Shown here piece after piece: positions 45,161 to 56,220 of a stretch of 64,000 bases of DNA. The stretch covers positions 40,982,001 to 41,046,000 of the forward strand of contig CM114272.1 of NCBI GenBank assembly GCA_050084515.1, given 5' to 3'. The notes beneath the pieces are model-generated. The model had not been told where the DNA came from, did no database searches, and saw only the letters and a program-made list of their open reading frames with translations. Every line of letters starts with the position of its first letter. The stretch's first letter is position 1. Both the position numbers and the translations under genes were made by a program. This DNA comes from Blasia pusilla (lineage: Eukaryota; Marchantiophyta; Marchantiopsida; Blasiales).

Positions 45161-46060
45161 TTAAGGGAACGGGACTAGATCAATTTTTTTAAAAACCGTA
45201 TAGGCCTGTATATATCCGGTAAAAAATGAACGGCCTAAAATAAACTGTCCGAGCCTTGATAGGAAATACCAAGCATTCATATTTTTCAAATCACGCGCTA
45301 ACCTTTCTAATGGGAAAATGAATGCTCGTAAGATGATGGGGCAAAGACCAATAGGAGTGCAAGTGTAGAGTCTAGGATGATGGAGACATGGATGGAAAGA
45401 GCAAAGCATATCAATTTGGCTTAACCACATCCAAGCAATTGTTGTGGGGAATGTAGTAGGAGGTGGTGTCGGGTTAGGGATTGAAGGCCCATGCATGGAT
45501 CGACAATACCATTGATGTCTTTCGATCCCAATAGGAGCAAATTTCTTACCACAAGGTATGCAACAAACCTTTGGCACAAATGCAGAAGTAGAAGGGTTAC
45601 AACCTAGGAGAGGAGGTGATGGGTGACGATGAGGGGGTAAGTAGGTTGGGGAAGGAGGAGGAGGAAGAGGTGAGATAAGGGTAGAATTAGTAAGAGTTGG
45701 AAGCAAGGGCACAAATGAGATATATGAGGATGGTAAAGAAGTAGGATTTGGTAATAATCGATCCAGATTAGGCTCAATCGAAAGAGACGAAGAGGGAAGA
45801 AGAGGAAGAATATGGAAGAAATATAGCGGGTGTAATGGGTGTATTAGTATCTGGAGGAAAATGGCGAGATCTAAAATGAGGAGGGGAACCAAGGGAGAGG
45901 TAACGATTATACGAGGGCGTGTAAAACCAAAGAAGCGAGGAGATGGATTATCCAACTCAATCTTTGATGCCATACAAGCAAAGGTAGGAAAGTCATCGAA
46001 GACTAGAGAAGACATATGAAATGTGATTTTGAGAAAGCATGAGGGTAAAGACCATACCAA
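45161..46060 (-). pseudogene. N-terminal part of a non-LTR retrotransposon ORF
   Basis: This open frame of 299 codons is Pro-rich in its middle and has one zinc-finger-like motif, CCIPCGKKFAPIGIERHQWYC. Downstream come CTPIGLCPIILRAFIFPLER and NAWYFLSRLGQFILGR, which resemble the region just ahead of reverse transcriptase in non-LTR elements with N-terminal zinc fingers and a C-terminal restriction-like endonuclease. The assignment is from motif memory. The catalytic part is missing, and the frame ends at a stop at 45161 before the LTR junction. Confidence 0.45.
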
Positions 46061-47140
46061 AAGTAGTGGAATCTATCCAAAAGTTATTTATGTGGAGAGA
46101 AAAAGATTAGGTAAAAATGACTTTATGATTGAAAGTTACTTTAAGAAATAAAAAAAGCAATTGAAAAGGAAAAATGACCTATATGGTATTGAAAGCAGTG
46201 GCTCAAGAATTTGAATCTCTAATGTCCTTATTGAGATAGCAAACGTATGGAGGAATGAAAAAGAGTAAGGTAAAGAGTTGAAAGAGCAAGGAAGACGTTT
46301 GAGAGGAATTTGACCTAAAACAAACCCGTAAACAAAAATAGCCGCCTACCAAAGAAGGAAGAAAAACTAGAAAACCTACATGGTATGTAAAGAACGAGCT
46401 CATCAACATGATTGAAACACACCCAAAACTCACACTTGGGGAGAAAGTTACAAAAGAAATTGGAAACACCAAAAAAGAGGATGTGAGGAGAAAATGAGCC
46501 ACCCATCGATGACTGCTATCAGGGAATGAGGTCGTAATGTTGGGCCCAACTCATAGCAAAAGATTGAGAAAAGCAAGAGGAATCCCTTGAACCGATGGTA
46601 ACCCTGTATCACACTATAAGAAGAGCACTATGTATGAAATTACGTTTAGGAATCTATGAGCATATCTAGGAGAGAAGGAAGTCCAAAGATCCCAAAAACT
46701 TTGCCAAACTCCATCTTAAATGGAAGAAAGAAGACCCCAAAGTTTAAACTTGAGAAGATGGACGTGTTGGACCTTAGATTAAAAAGATTGGAGCACAACA
46801 GAAACAATTACAAGAAAAATCCTCAAGGTCCCTCCATGTCCTCCTCCATAATCCTTCTTCCTTCACTATTCCTCCCTTTGGTTACTCCAAAATGTTTACA
46901 AGTGCCTTTTACTTTCATAAATTTTATACAAAAAATATTGTAATAAGTATATCTCACAGGCATTCTTAATAAATACTAGTGGGCAGCCCGAATGAAAGAA
47001 TTAATATGTTAGACACAAAATATTAGTCTTTTTTTTTTACCTAGTCAAATATCAAACAAGAAATATTTGTAAATCAAGAAAGCATTATCCGATAAGTAAT
47101 ATAAATATGTGGAATGAGATTCAAATGGTGGAGAAGAACA
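46061..47140. other. Intergenic AT-rich DNA with a possible Helitron end
   Basis: No gene is recognised. A CTAG at 46976-46979 followed by TGGGCAGCCCGAATG resembles, on the minus strand, the Helitron-like 3' ends elsewhere. A copy of the AAATCAAGAAAGCA repeat lies at 47048-47095. Confidence 0.35.
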
Positions 47141-47757
47141 TTAAATCCGCGCAGACGAGACCGCGTCACGGCGACAAAGATGTACGGTAAATCTAGCGAT
47201 TGTTCGGTCTGCACCCCCGAACTCCGAATTGCTGGGGCCGAGCTTTAACTCCCATCTCATCCCATCCAATCCTCCGTCCGGGGAGATTTTTTCGCGAGAA
47301 CCGGTACGTCCCGGTAAATCTTGAAATGTTTCTACTCCCGGCGGCTATTTCAATACGAATTCAAAGGAGAGCCTATCAATCTCGTCGGTTTTTTCCCATA
47401 CGGTAATTTTCAATTTAAGCCGGCCAGCTAAACACTGGTTATCCATGGACATTGCCTCCGTCTCCTCTTGTGTGTGGATTTGCCCACGCAGGCGTTGCCG
47501 GATTAGAGGGAGGCCGGGAGGATGGGGGGAGTGGGGGTCGATTCGAGGCAGGAAGAATCTGTCATGATATCATTGTTTGATGTTAGAGATTCTTTGGGGA
47601 TAAGGTGGTCAGCGGAGTGCGGACGAGAGGTGACAGTTGCTCGCTCGTTGTTGTTGTGGTCGATTGAAAGACGGGTTTGTGGTTTGTTATCCGGCACAGA
47701 AGAAATAGAAGACGAAGAAGTGAAGAAGGGTTGTAAGGGGGAAGGACGCGAGAGGCG
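47141..47757 (+). promoter_or_regulatory. Upstream region of the racemase-like gene
   Basis: GC content rises here. The plus frame at 47522-47815 and the minus frames at 47503-47802 and 47583-47981 are not supported. The region presumably contains the promoter and 5' UTR; no defined element is certain. Confidence 0.35.
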
Positions 47758-49409
47758 ATGCTGTACTCTCGGCGATATTGTGCAATTAAATCTGACAACC
47801 ACACTGCAGGGATAATAGTAACAACAGCAGCGGTGGAGGCGGCATCAAGAATAACAAGTGCGCCAACGAGTAGTTGCCCAGTGGATGCACCAGTGCCGCA
47901 GCTACGCGTGAGCAGGGGCTGGAATTGTAGTTGGGGGGCCGAAAGGTGTTGGCACCGGTGCGCGTCGCGGAAAGATCGCACTCCCTTAGAGAAGAATGTG
48001 AGGAAGCTGTTGAGATTGAAGAGTGCGGCATCGTGGAGTGCGGAGTCGCAGCAGTTGCTTCACAGGAGTGCTGAGGGATCGTCTTCCTCCATCTTGAGGG
48101 AGACGGCCGATGGAGGCACAAGTTTTGATTCCAGTAGCGAAAGCCCCACGGCGGTTCCAGAGGCTTCTGAATTCGCCATCTCCAGTGAGGGAAGTGGCGC
48201 TTTCTGTCAGAGCAATACGGTTGGCATTCTAGGAGGGTTGGCTCCCCTGGCCACCGTGGATTTCATGAGGAAGATTCTGGACGCGACTAACGCTGAGGAT
48301 GAGAGCGATCACATACCTGTGCTCCTTTGCAGCGATCCCAACATACGGAAGAAGATTGTTCCGAGCCTGCGAGCTGCGAAATCAAACCCCGCGAGAGATG
48401 CTAATGAGTCCGATATGATGGTGTCGGTGGCGCCTCTGCTACAGAAGAGAAGGTTCTTGGAGAAGGCAGGAGCGAAGTGCATAGTAATGCCGTGCCATGT
48501 CTCACATTTGTGGTATGACCAGCTTGTGGAGGGGTGCAGCGTTCCTTTCTTGCACATGGCCGACTGTGTCGTGGAGGAGCTGAAAGCTGCTAAGTTGCAA
48601 CCTTTGGAGGCAGGTAGCCGGCCGAAAATTGGGGTGCTAGGCAGTGAAGCCACTTTAGCGTCTGCTTTCTATCAAGAGAGGCTTAGAAGCGAGGTAAAGT
48701 CGGGCATTTCAGTTTCTGCTTTTGGATTCTAGATGACCGCGTAATCATATTAAAATTTAATCTATGTGCTTGTGGGCAGCGTACCTTCTGTTAGATTCCT
48801 CGATCGTGGCTGTTTTAATCATGGTGCGTCATGTACATGCAATCTATTTCTGTATGGGTAGGATTCGTATGAGGAACTGGCAGTGAGCTGATAACTGTCG
48901 TCTGTGGTTGGTATAAACAGCGTATGCTCTGTCTTTGTAGCTGATCTTAGGGGTTGGAAAGCGATGGTTTCTTTCTGTTGTTAATGTCATACTTACTTGA
49001 GGTAGTGGAGAAGTTAATGGACATGCTAGTAATTGGCAGTGTATAGGATTCGTACTTTTGCTTGGACCTTTTCGTTGGGAGTTTGTTCTCTTGGCATCTT
49101 CAGTATTCTAATACAGAGTGAGCTCAGGGTTTTGATGTGGTATTGCCGGATAAAGCCACAATGGAGCACGCTGTCATACCAGGGATAGCGGCCTTGCAGC
49201 GGCGAGACATGGAAGGGGCGAGAAATCTACTGCGGATTGCTGTGCAAGTCTTACTAGTCAATGCCGTGAACGTGGTGGTTCTTGCCTGTCATAACATGCC
49301 CACAGCATTCTCGGTTGATGATCCTGTACTTCGAAAGTGTATTGATCCAACCGACTCTTTAGCAAGAGCCACTGTAAGATGGTCGCAGGCCATGAAAGTG
49401 ATACGTTGA
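47758..49409 (+). CDS. Aspartate/glutamate racemase family protein, two exons, probably organelle-targeted
   Basis: Exon 1 is 47758-48693 (donor AGCGAG|GTAAAG). Exon 2 is 49128-49409 (acceptor GAGCTCAG|GGTTTTG). They join in phase 0 and give 405 residues. The first 150 residues are basic, Ser- and Ala-rich, consistent with a transit peptide and linker. The catalytic domain starts NTVGILGGLAPLATVDFMRK. The first active-site Cys is in CIVMPCHVSHLWYDQL, followed by VPFLHMADCV and IGVLGSEATL. Exon 2 has VVLPDKATMEHAVIPGIAAL and the second Cys in VVVLACHNMP. Bacterial relatives interconvert L- and D-aspartate or glutamate using two Cys residues. The substrate of the plant proteins is not established from sequence. 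The gene appears intact. Confidence 0.85.
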
Positions 49410-50433
49410 TTTTTTGACGTGCTATCTGTTACTTCAAGTATTCAATTTTCTCTTGGAGTTTCTGGACAACGTTCAACTGGCAGCAGCAGCAGCTGATAAT
49501 ATGGTGGGACAAGTACAAAACGTTTCCCTTGTGGCGGAGTGGGGCTGTGGTGGGTTGCTTTCCATCATCGGAGGTATTTGAAGTAGAGGCCTATGTAAAT
49601 TTCTTTATTCTGACCTATTTTAGAGACACTTCTTTCTAGACATGCACACCTCGCATTGTAACATAGTCCCGCATCTTGGATGCGAACAGTTCTCTCCGCA
49701 ATTCGCTAAGTACTGCACCACATTATTCTCTGAAAAGAAGCCCCAGGGCCGCTTGTCTTCATTTGAAAACTTTTGAATGTCCTTGTGGTTGCCTTTTCCA
49801 TTATCTCTAGGTGTTTTCGTACCATATTTAGAGTCGCCTCGACGTCGACCCGGCATTCCTTGAAGATTTAACCCCTCGAATACAACCTCTTAAAGCCTGG
49901 CGAATCTTGCACTTACCCCTAACCATCACCATGACATGCTCTTTCAAAATTTGAGTACGATACATCTTTCTTCATATATGTACAATGCCGTATTGAGCTT
50001 TTGGTGAGACTTATCTCTGTAGTCATGATTTCTTTGGGTGCTGTCATGTACTGTAGTGTGTATGTCCAGTTCCGGGGAAGGCCAAAACTAGTAGTGCTCC
50101 TACAATACATGAATAGTGCTCCTTTTTCTTCCAACATTGAGTGCAAAAATGCACCTTTTATTGGACTGATGTAAAGTGGGGAGCACAGGCCGTTGGGTCG
50201 AACTCGTCCTCTCCACCGATTTCTAGATCTGTTGCATCTTTCAAACTCTGCACCATGATAGTCGAGAGCTGACATCTGGAAGTTATCTGTGTGCACACAC
50301 GACCGCTTGCAGAACGGTAGTCAGCTGAAGATAATCTCGAGCGTGAGCACATTTCTACCGTGGATTCTAAGTTTGGATGCGCCCTGACATTGCACCTGTT
50401 TTCGATTTCGTCGGAGCACTTCTCGGAGTCATG
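49410..50433. other. 3' flank of the racemase gene and unassigned sequence
   Basis: No gene is recognised. A minus-strand frame of 158 codons (50158-50634) is Ser-rich and has no domain I know; it runs through the hairpin described next, so I do not call it. Confidence 0.35.
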
Positions 50434-50771
50434 AGTGGAAGATCCTGGACCCGATACGGACACAATTCCTTCCACTGGACTGGACGATCTGAACACGCGA
50501 ACATTTTCCATGTTTGGTAAAACATTTACCAAACATGGAAAATGTTCCTCTTTCCTTCTCAGAATGTGGAAGGTGATCTGACTGCAGTTGTGTGCCACCC
50601 CACCGTTGTGCTGAGTCTGACATACGACGAGCATTGGGTGTCATGTCAGAATTCTGGAATTTCCTGTCGTGATGGGTTTATGAGTGGGACTTGTATGCTT
50701 CTGACGAAGCGCGGATGGAGGTAGGCACTGGCAGTGGAAGATCCTGTTCCCGATACGGACACAATTCCTTC
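50434..50771. repeat. Direct repeat pair flanking a hairpin
   Basis: AGTGGAAGATCCTG, three variable bases, then CCGATACGGACACAATTCC occurs at 50434-50472 and 50733-50771. The copies differ essentially only in the three-base GAC/TTC stretch. Confidence 0.85.
50499..50547. repeat. Perfect 23-bp inverted repeat with 3-nt loop
   Basis: The arms 50499-50521 (GAACATTTTCCATGTTTGGT plus AAA) and 50525-50547 are exact reverse complements around ACA. It lies between the two direct repeats at 50434 and 50733. It could form a cruciform or an RNA hairpin; a miRNA precursor is possible but has a very short loop. Confidence 0.9.
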
Positions 50772-51052
50772 GAAACTTAGGACTCGTCATGAGCCCAGAA
50801 AATTTTTCGATGTCTTTTTCACAATCCCAGAGCTAAATCCTATCTAGAATTAAACTCGGTTGCAATGTCCACACGAAACGGTAGGATGCATCTTCACCGC
50901 TACCGCCTGTGTTGTCTTACTCTTGACGCCACAATGCATTACCGGACGAAGTGGGTGGAAGCAGTTATATGCATGCATGCATGGAGGAAAGGGATGGGAT
51001 ATTTAGAAGGAAAGGGAAAAGGAAAAAGTGAAGCCATCGAGTATTGTCGACC

Positions 51053-51190
51053 CAAGACTATTTTTCCCCTCAAAATCAAATCTGCTATCTAAAGGTGCAA
51101 GACTATTTTTTCAGTACGAATCAAATCTGCTACCTAAATGTGCATGACTATTTCTTCAGTCCGAATCAAATCTGCTTCCTAAAAGTGGAG
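51053..51190. repeat. 45-bp tandem repeat, three units
   Basis: The units begin AAGACTATTTTT, AAGACTATTTTT and ATGACTATTTCT and share AATCAAATCTGCT(A/T)(T/C)CTAAA. No coding role is supported. Confidence 0.8.
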
Positions 51191-51493
51191 ACCTTTCAGT
51201 TTCCGCTCCTTTTAGATACATGTGTCATTGTGAGGAGGCAGGGGCTTATGTATCCACTCAATAGTGAGATAGTTAAAATCGTTACAATTATGAGCGACTG
51301 CAAGCTGTACACCTGCAGTGGCAAATTTCGACACAATCATCAGGTTCAGTCGAATGGATGATATGTTCGCATTGCATAGTCTGCAAATACCATGGAGCCC
51401 AACGCATTCCTCACACTTAGTGGTCTACCCGTCTTTTGTATTCGTGCAGGAGACGCTTTGATCTGCTAGTCGGTGCCCATTATCATCGTGGCA

Positions 51494-51867
51494 ATGCTCA
51501 GTTATGCGGCGGTTGAGCTCAGGAAAGTGGAGACGAGGTGAGTCTCCAGAGCTTCATTTTCCGAGAATTCCGCTTTTGCTTGCAATCGATCGAGCTCTTC
51601 AGTACCGAGAAATCCAGCGCCAGAGGTCTTGGGAGAATCGGGACGTACCCACTGTGGATCAGGAGTCCGCTAGGAGTTTTGACAATCGCCGATGCGCTCT
51701 TCATCGTCGCCATCGTCGTCGTTATCTCGTACCACTTCGGTCGAATGAGCTACTTGAAGTTTTACAACGTCGACATTGAATACGCCATGCACCTCGGAGG
51801 TCACACTCCCCTTGTGCCCAAGGGGAGTAAAGTACTAACCTCCGCTCACTACCTTACCACGCAATAG
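51494..51867 (+). pseudogene. Possible ferric-reductase-like membrane protein fragment
   Basis: A short exon (51494-51537, MLSYAAVELRKVET, donor GACGAG|GTGAGT) can be joined across a 65-bp intron to 51603 onward in phase. This gives RIGTYPLWIRSPLGVLTIAD and a hydrophobic segment ALFIVAIVVVISYHFGRM. The (W/Y)xRSPLG(V/I)xxxxD/E pattern before a membrane helix recalls the N-terminal part of plant ferric-chelate reductase or related transmembrane oxidoreductases. The frame ends at TAG 51865, shortly before non-LTR retrotransposon sequence begins, so the gene is truncated or interrupted. Identity is uncertain. Confidence 0.3.
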
Positions 51868-51900
51868 AGTTACTTACTTACCAGGTCCTATTGCAAGCCA

Positions 51901-53468
51901 TATAGCCACGTGTTGGCCTCGTGGTGAAGGTGGGAAAGTGCAAGGCTTGGTCTCCATCAAGGTTGTCGGCTGATATTCATTTACCCACCGGATTCTTGAT
52001 ACCTGTTGGAGAGCTTCGCGTCTTGGGAGTCCCACTCGAGAGCGAGGACTTTGTATGGAGTTTTGTGGCGGCGGCTCTTACCGAGGATCTTCTCCATGTC
52101 GATGATCTCACGAGGATTGGTGACCCTCAAATAGCGTATGGCATCCTTTCATCCTATTTCGCTCGTAGACCTGATCATCTTTGTAGAGCCGGGTGGGCGT
52201 CTAGCCACATTTCTTTTTTGTATAGATCCTTTGATAGAAAGAGAATGTAGACGTTTGGGGATCTGCTAGGACTCGGCTCCTTGCAATGCCCCGCGGGGGA
52301 GTTAGCTCGTTGACAAACTTCTTGGCGGATTGCCTTTGGCGGAGTAGGTCTTATAGTGACTGAGTTAGTGGCGCCTTCAGTTTTTTTAGGGAGTTTGGCC
52401 ACTATAGCATCCCTCCTTTGCTCTCGATTTTTGGTTGGGGATAGATCGCTCCTATTACAATAAGTTTCCCAGGTTTAGGATGGCCTTTTCCCACTTCAGT
52501 CTTCACTCACAGCTTGTTGAGATTCCCTTCTAGTTGAGGCTAGAGCAGTTCTTCCCACTTTCTCTTCTCTAGTTACGTCCGGACAGTTTGGGATCCAATC
52601 TTCTTTGATGGAAGCCCACTTTTAAGGAAGTGTTCAGAGGTTTTATCTCGGATGGGAATATCCCCATGGAGGTTAGGGCCCGTACTCGCTGTTGCTCCAA
52701 AAAGGGGATAGGCTTATGGATGGGGGCTTGCCCCTTCATTTCGACTTTCCGCATCGCTCCACTTATCTACATTACAGCGATGTGTTTCCGATTGGGCCTC
52801 CCCCAACCATTGGTGGTTGGTTCGACACATTGCGAGTGTCGCCGAAGTCTGGATCCAATTGGTGTGCATTTGGCACGTTGTCCAGTTGGGGGTGACAGGA
52901 TAGGCACTCACGATGCAGTGCGGGATATTATATTTTGTATTGCACGGGAGAGTGGCTTCCATGTGCACAAAGAGAGGAACTACTCCATGCGGGGTTCCCT
53001 TATCCGTGCTGATCTCTACATGACGCGGGAGTTTGAGATGGTGGTAGCGGATGTTGTAGTAACGGATCCTACGCGGGAGGCGGTGCGAGCCCAAGTGGTG
53101 GCTCAAGGGAGATTGCTACAAGAAGCGGCGCGGCGGTAAAGAAGACCCACATTTACAGTCACCTTCATGATGGACATTGATTTATCCCCCTAGCCATTGA
53201 AATGTATGAGGCTATGGGGGAGAGGTCTGACTCGTTCCTTACGGATTGCACCTGTTATCTCCAGTCGAGAAATGGGTTGTCCTTAGCCACTGCGATTCTT
53301 TATTGTAGGCAACGGGTCTCCATAACTTTGCAGCGTGCCCAGGCAAATGGGCTTTTGTGGCGGGCTCAGGCGATCGGAGACGCCAATGCTAGAATCCCAC
53401 TTAGTAGTAGCCATAGTTCTCTAGGTGTCATTGATATTGTATCTATTCTTGGTGAGTTTGGTCGATAG
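51901..53468 (+). pseudogene. Non-LTR retrotransposon 3' part with CCHC finger and restriction-like endonuclease
   Basis: The segment starts at the end of a reverse transcriptase region (GFLIPVGELRVLGVPLESED, then IGDPQIAYGILSSYFARRPD). It continues through broken frames (52250-52630) to the frame at 52630-53139. That frame has CECRRSLDPIGVHLARCPVG and GTHDAVRDI, a CCHC-type motif, then RADLYM and MVVADVVVTDPTRE, which fit the RPD...DV core of R2-like restriction-like endonucleases. A further frame (53202-53468) gives DSFLTDC and YCRQRVSITLQRAQA, a typical tail of this element class. The copy is 5'-truncated and has several stops and frameshifts. Confidence 0.65.
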
Positions 53469-54425
53469 GAGGGCCTTCCTTCTGTCTCTTCAAGGCCGGT
53501 TTTGGCCCGTGGGTCCCGTTCAAATTCCTGACGGATGTAAGTGACAACATGGTGTCTCAGAAACGCTCCGTAGGGTATGACGTCCGGAGCCATAACTTTT
53601 TATACGGCCAAAATATCCTGCTCGAGTCCGGGGTGCCGTCGCAGGTGGACGCTCATCTCCTACGGTCGGACGTCCTCGAGGAATATGCGTGTATTTAAGT
53701 CACGCACCTTCAAAATTATGGAATTGTTCAGAATTGAAGCCATTGTAACATAAATAAAATTGTCCCTAGTTTACGATCAAATTGTTGAAGGACGTCCAAA
53801 AATTTACATCATCCAAATGAGACACCCTAATGACGCCTTGCAAATATGACCCGTGATGCAAGAGTTTCCCGATTTTACAGTCATGAGGTCGCGACCCCTA
53901 CGGCCCCCTCAATTTACACACTAAATTAGCATGGAGGACTCATCTTAAGCCTTGTTGTCGACCTCTATTGTCGCGGTAGGGTAGGGTAGTGCCTATAGGA
54001 TATGTGAGAGAAAACCGGCCCATCATAAAGTGAAGCAAGAGTGTCAAACATAAAGAGATTTTAGGACTTCCATGGTAATTGTGATCGTAAAATATGATGT
54101 TTTGATCATGCTTGGAGCGACTAACATTCTCTTTTGGAGATTGGAGTACATGGGTCATTTGAGCAAGAAGGACAAACCCAGATTTTACACAACGGAAAAT
54201 GAGACAAACATTTTGGGAGTAAAGATATTATATGAAATATTGAAGATATCTAGATATTAAAATATCATGATAAGTTTTTTAATAGCAAAATTTGAATAAA
54301 GAGGGCCAAAACTAACTAGAGGGGATGAAAGGAGAAAATCCCAATAGAAGCGAACTTAGAATGATAATATGGACTACAACGAGGAAGCTTTTTTAAATAG
54401 TTTTATTGGCTAAAATTTGGCGTCA

Positions 54426-54451
54426 GTGCATTGCACCGGCATTCTTACTAG
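54426..54451 (+). mobile_element. Helitron-like 3' terminus
   Basis: The hairpin GTGC-ATT-GCAC (54426-54436) is followed by CGGCATTCTTA and CTAG (54448-54451). The base after CTAG is C, not the usual T, so it may be mutated. Confidence 0.4.
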
Positions 54452-55436
54452 CAAATAGAATTTGCACAAGAGAAACATAGATTATTTTCTACAAAGAAAG
54501 TCTTAAAAAAAGATAACATTCTATCCAAAGAGTGAAAGGCATAGTTTATTTAAAATTGATAGACATGAAGTTATCTACTTAAAAAATTTGAACATTAGAA
54601 ATTAAGAATATTTACTTAAATTAAAATTTCATGAATTGTATATTATTCTTTATGAAGAAATAAGTATTAGGCCTTTAAAAAAAACACATCTGATTTTCAG
54701 AATTAAAAAAATCCTAATACATGTATATTATAATAAGTAACCCCACAAGTACAATAAGACAAAATAATGAGTCAATAAGACAAAAGAGCAACATTTTAGA
54801 ATTTGGGTCACAAGATTAGATGGGTACAAACTAATTAGAAGAGTATATTAGAACAAATTTGAATGGAAGAGGAAAATTCTTTTCTATCACTTCATTCCCT
54901 ATAATTGAACTAATTAATATTATAAGGGATGATGTTACATGATAATAAAGTGAGATAATTATAAAAATAAATAAATTTTTAGAATTAATATTTAACACGA
55001 AGGAGAAATGAATTTTAATGGAGAAAAAATTTGTTGAGGATGGAATTATTTAGGGGATTGGGCTATCACATAATTTTAATTGAAGAGTGGAATTATCTAT
55101 AAGAGTGGAATGCTATTATTCCTTTAAGTTTAAGAAAAGAATTAATTTTGAAATGTTTTTTTTTATTTTTAAATAATCAAATTATTCTCATATAAGAATT
55201 TGGGAAGGAAAATGAATTTGAATGGAAAAGGGAAAAATATTACTCAATTTTATTTTGTGGGAAAAATAGAAGGGGAAGAATAGGTATTGTTCAAACTTTC
55301 ATAGAGAAATGAAATTAACTAGGGGAGTTGAGTTTTATTTAAAAATGAAAATTTTATTCTTTTAAAATTAAAGAAATTAAAAATTATACTTAAAACTTGA
55401 AATGAAAAATACTTCTGAATTATTAAAAATTCATTT

Positions 55437-55465
55437 TCGCGCGGAAGTACGGGCATGCTAACTAG
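55437..55465 (+). mobile_element. Helitron-like 3' terminus (degenerate hairpin)
   Basis: The sequence TACGGGCATGCTAA precedes CTAG (55462-55465) and T. It resembles the plant Helitron end GCACGGGCA...CTAG|T. The hairpin upstream (CGCGCGG) is weak. Confidence 0.35.
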
Positions 55466-55860
55466 TATTAGAAAGAAAAACTAGGTCAGAAGAAAAATAT
55501 CCTAGTATGGTAGAAGATTGTAATATGTCAACACGGAGCGGAATGTAACAAAAAGAATTAATGTTAAATGGAGTGGGAATCATGAAATCAATGAACTTTT
55601 TGGATCCCAATTTCAGTTCGACAATGATCATATGTGTTTTGATAACTAACATTCTCCATGTTGTGTGTGTCTCATCGAGTTAGCTACCTTGGAAACAAAG
55701 GCTACTCATCATTGTGAGATAGAGACTAATTTTACATACTCTCACCAGGGGTCGTAATAATTTACCAACTAAAATCTAACATTTTTGAATTTTTTAATGA
55801 AAAACATATATATGAGGAAGTATTTTCTTAGACAAGTAGAAACCCCAACTCTTACAGCTG

Positions 55861-56220
55861 AAAAGTTGGGCATGCCCACAAATGAATTAAAGTCAAATCA
55901 TTCTCTCTCCAACCATTGAGGGGCTGGTGAGGAAAAGAAGATGAAGGAATCTATAGGAAGTACAAGGAGGGGGAAGGCACATAGTTGGGGAACACTAAGG
56001 TCACACTCACTTGGGTACAAAGAAATAAGGGGGAGCCCTCTATAATTCAACCTCACCTACCATAGAAGTAATACCAAGGACACCTACAAAGACATGACCA
56101 ACATCTAGAAGGCCTCTAGCAATGGTGTCTCCCGCAACATAAGCTTGTTGGAGAAGCCCATTGGCTTGAGTGTGCTACAGGGTGATGAAGACTTGTGTCC
56201 ACTATATTTTGTCATTCGTT
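55861..56220. other. Unassigned sequence left of the chromovirus remnant
   Basis: Nothing is recognised here. Confidence 0.3.

Larger units (their letters stand above)
53469..55860. other. AT-rich intergenic DNA with two Helitron-like 3' ends
   Basis: No gene is recognised. From about 53700 the DNA is very AT-rich. Two Helitron-like 3' ends are listed separately. Short frames at 53940-54158 and 55458-55652 have no coding character. Confidence 0.4.

Noticed and set aside
45161-46060. Host zinc-finger gene
   Set aside because: The finger is single, and the sequence after it resembles the region preceding reverse transcriptase in non-LTR elements; no introns or host-like context.
50158-50634. 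158-codon Ser-rich minus-strand frame
   Set aside because: No recognised domain, and it reads through the perfect inverted repeat; left uncalled without transcript evidence.
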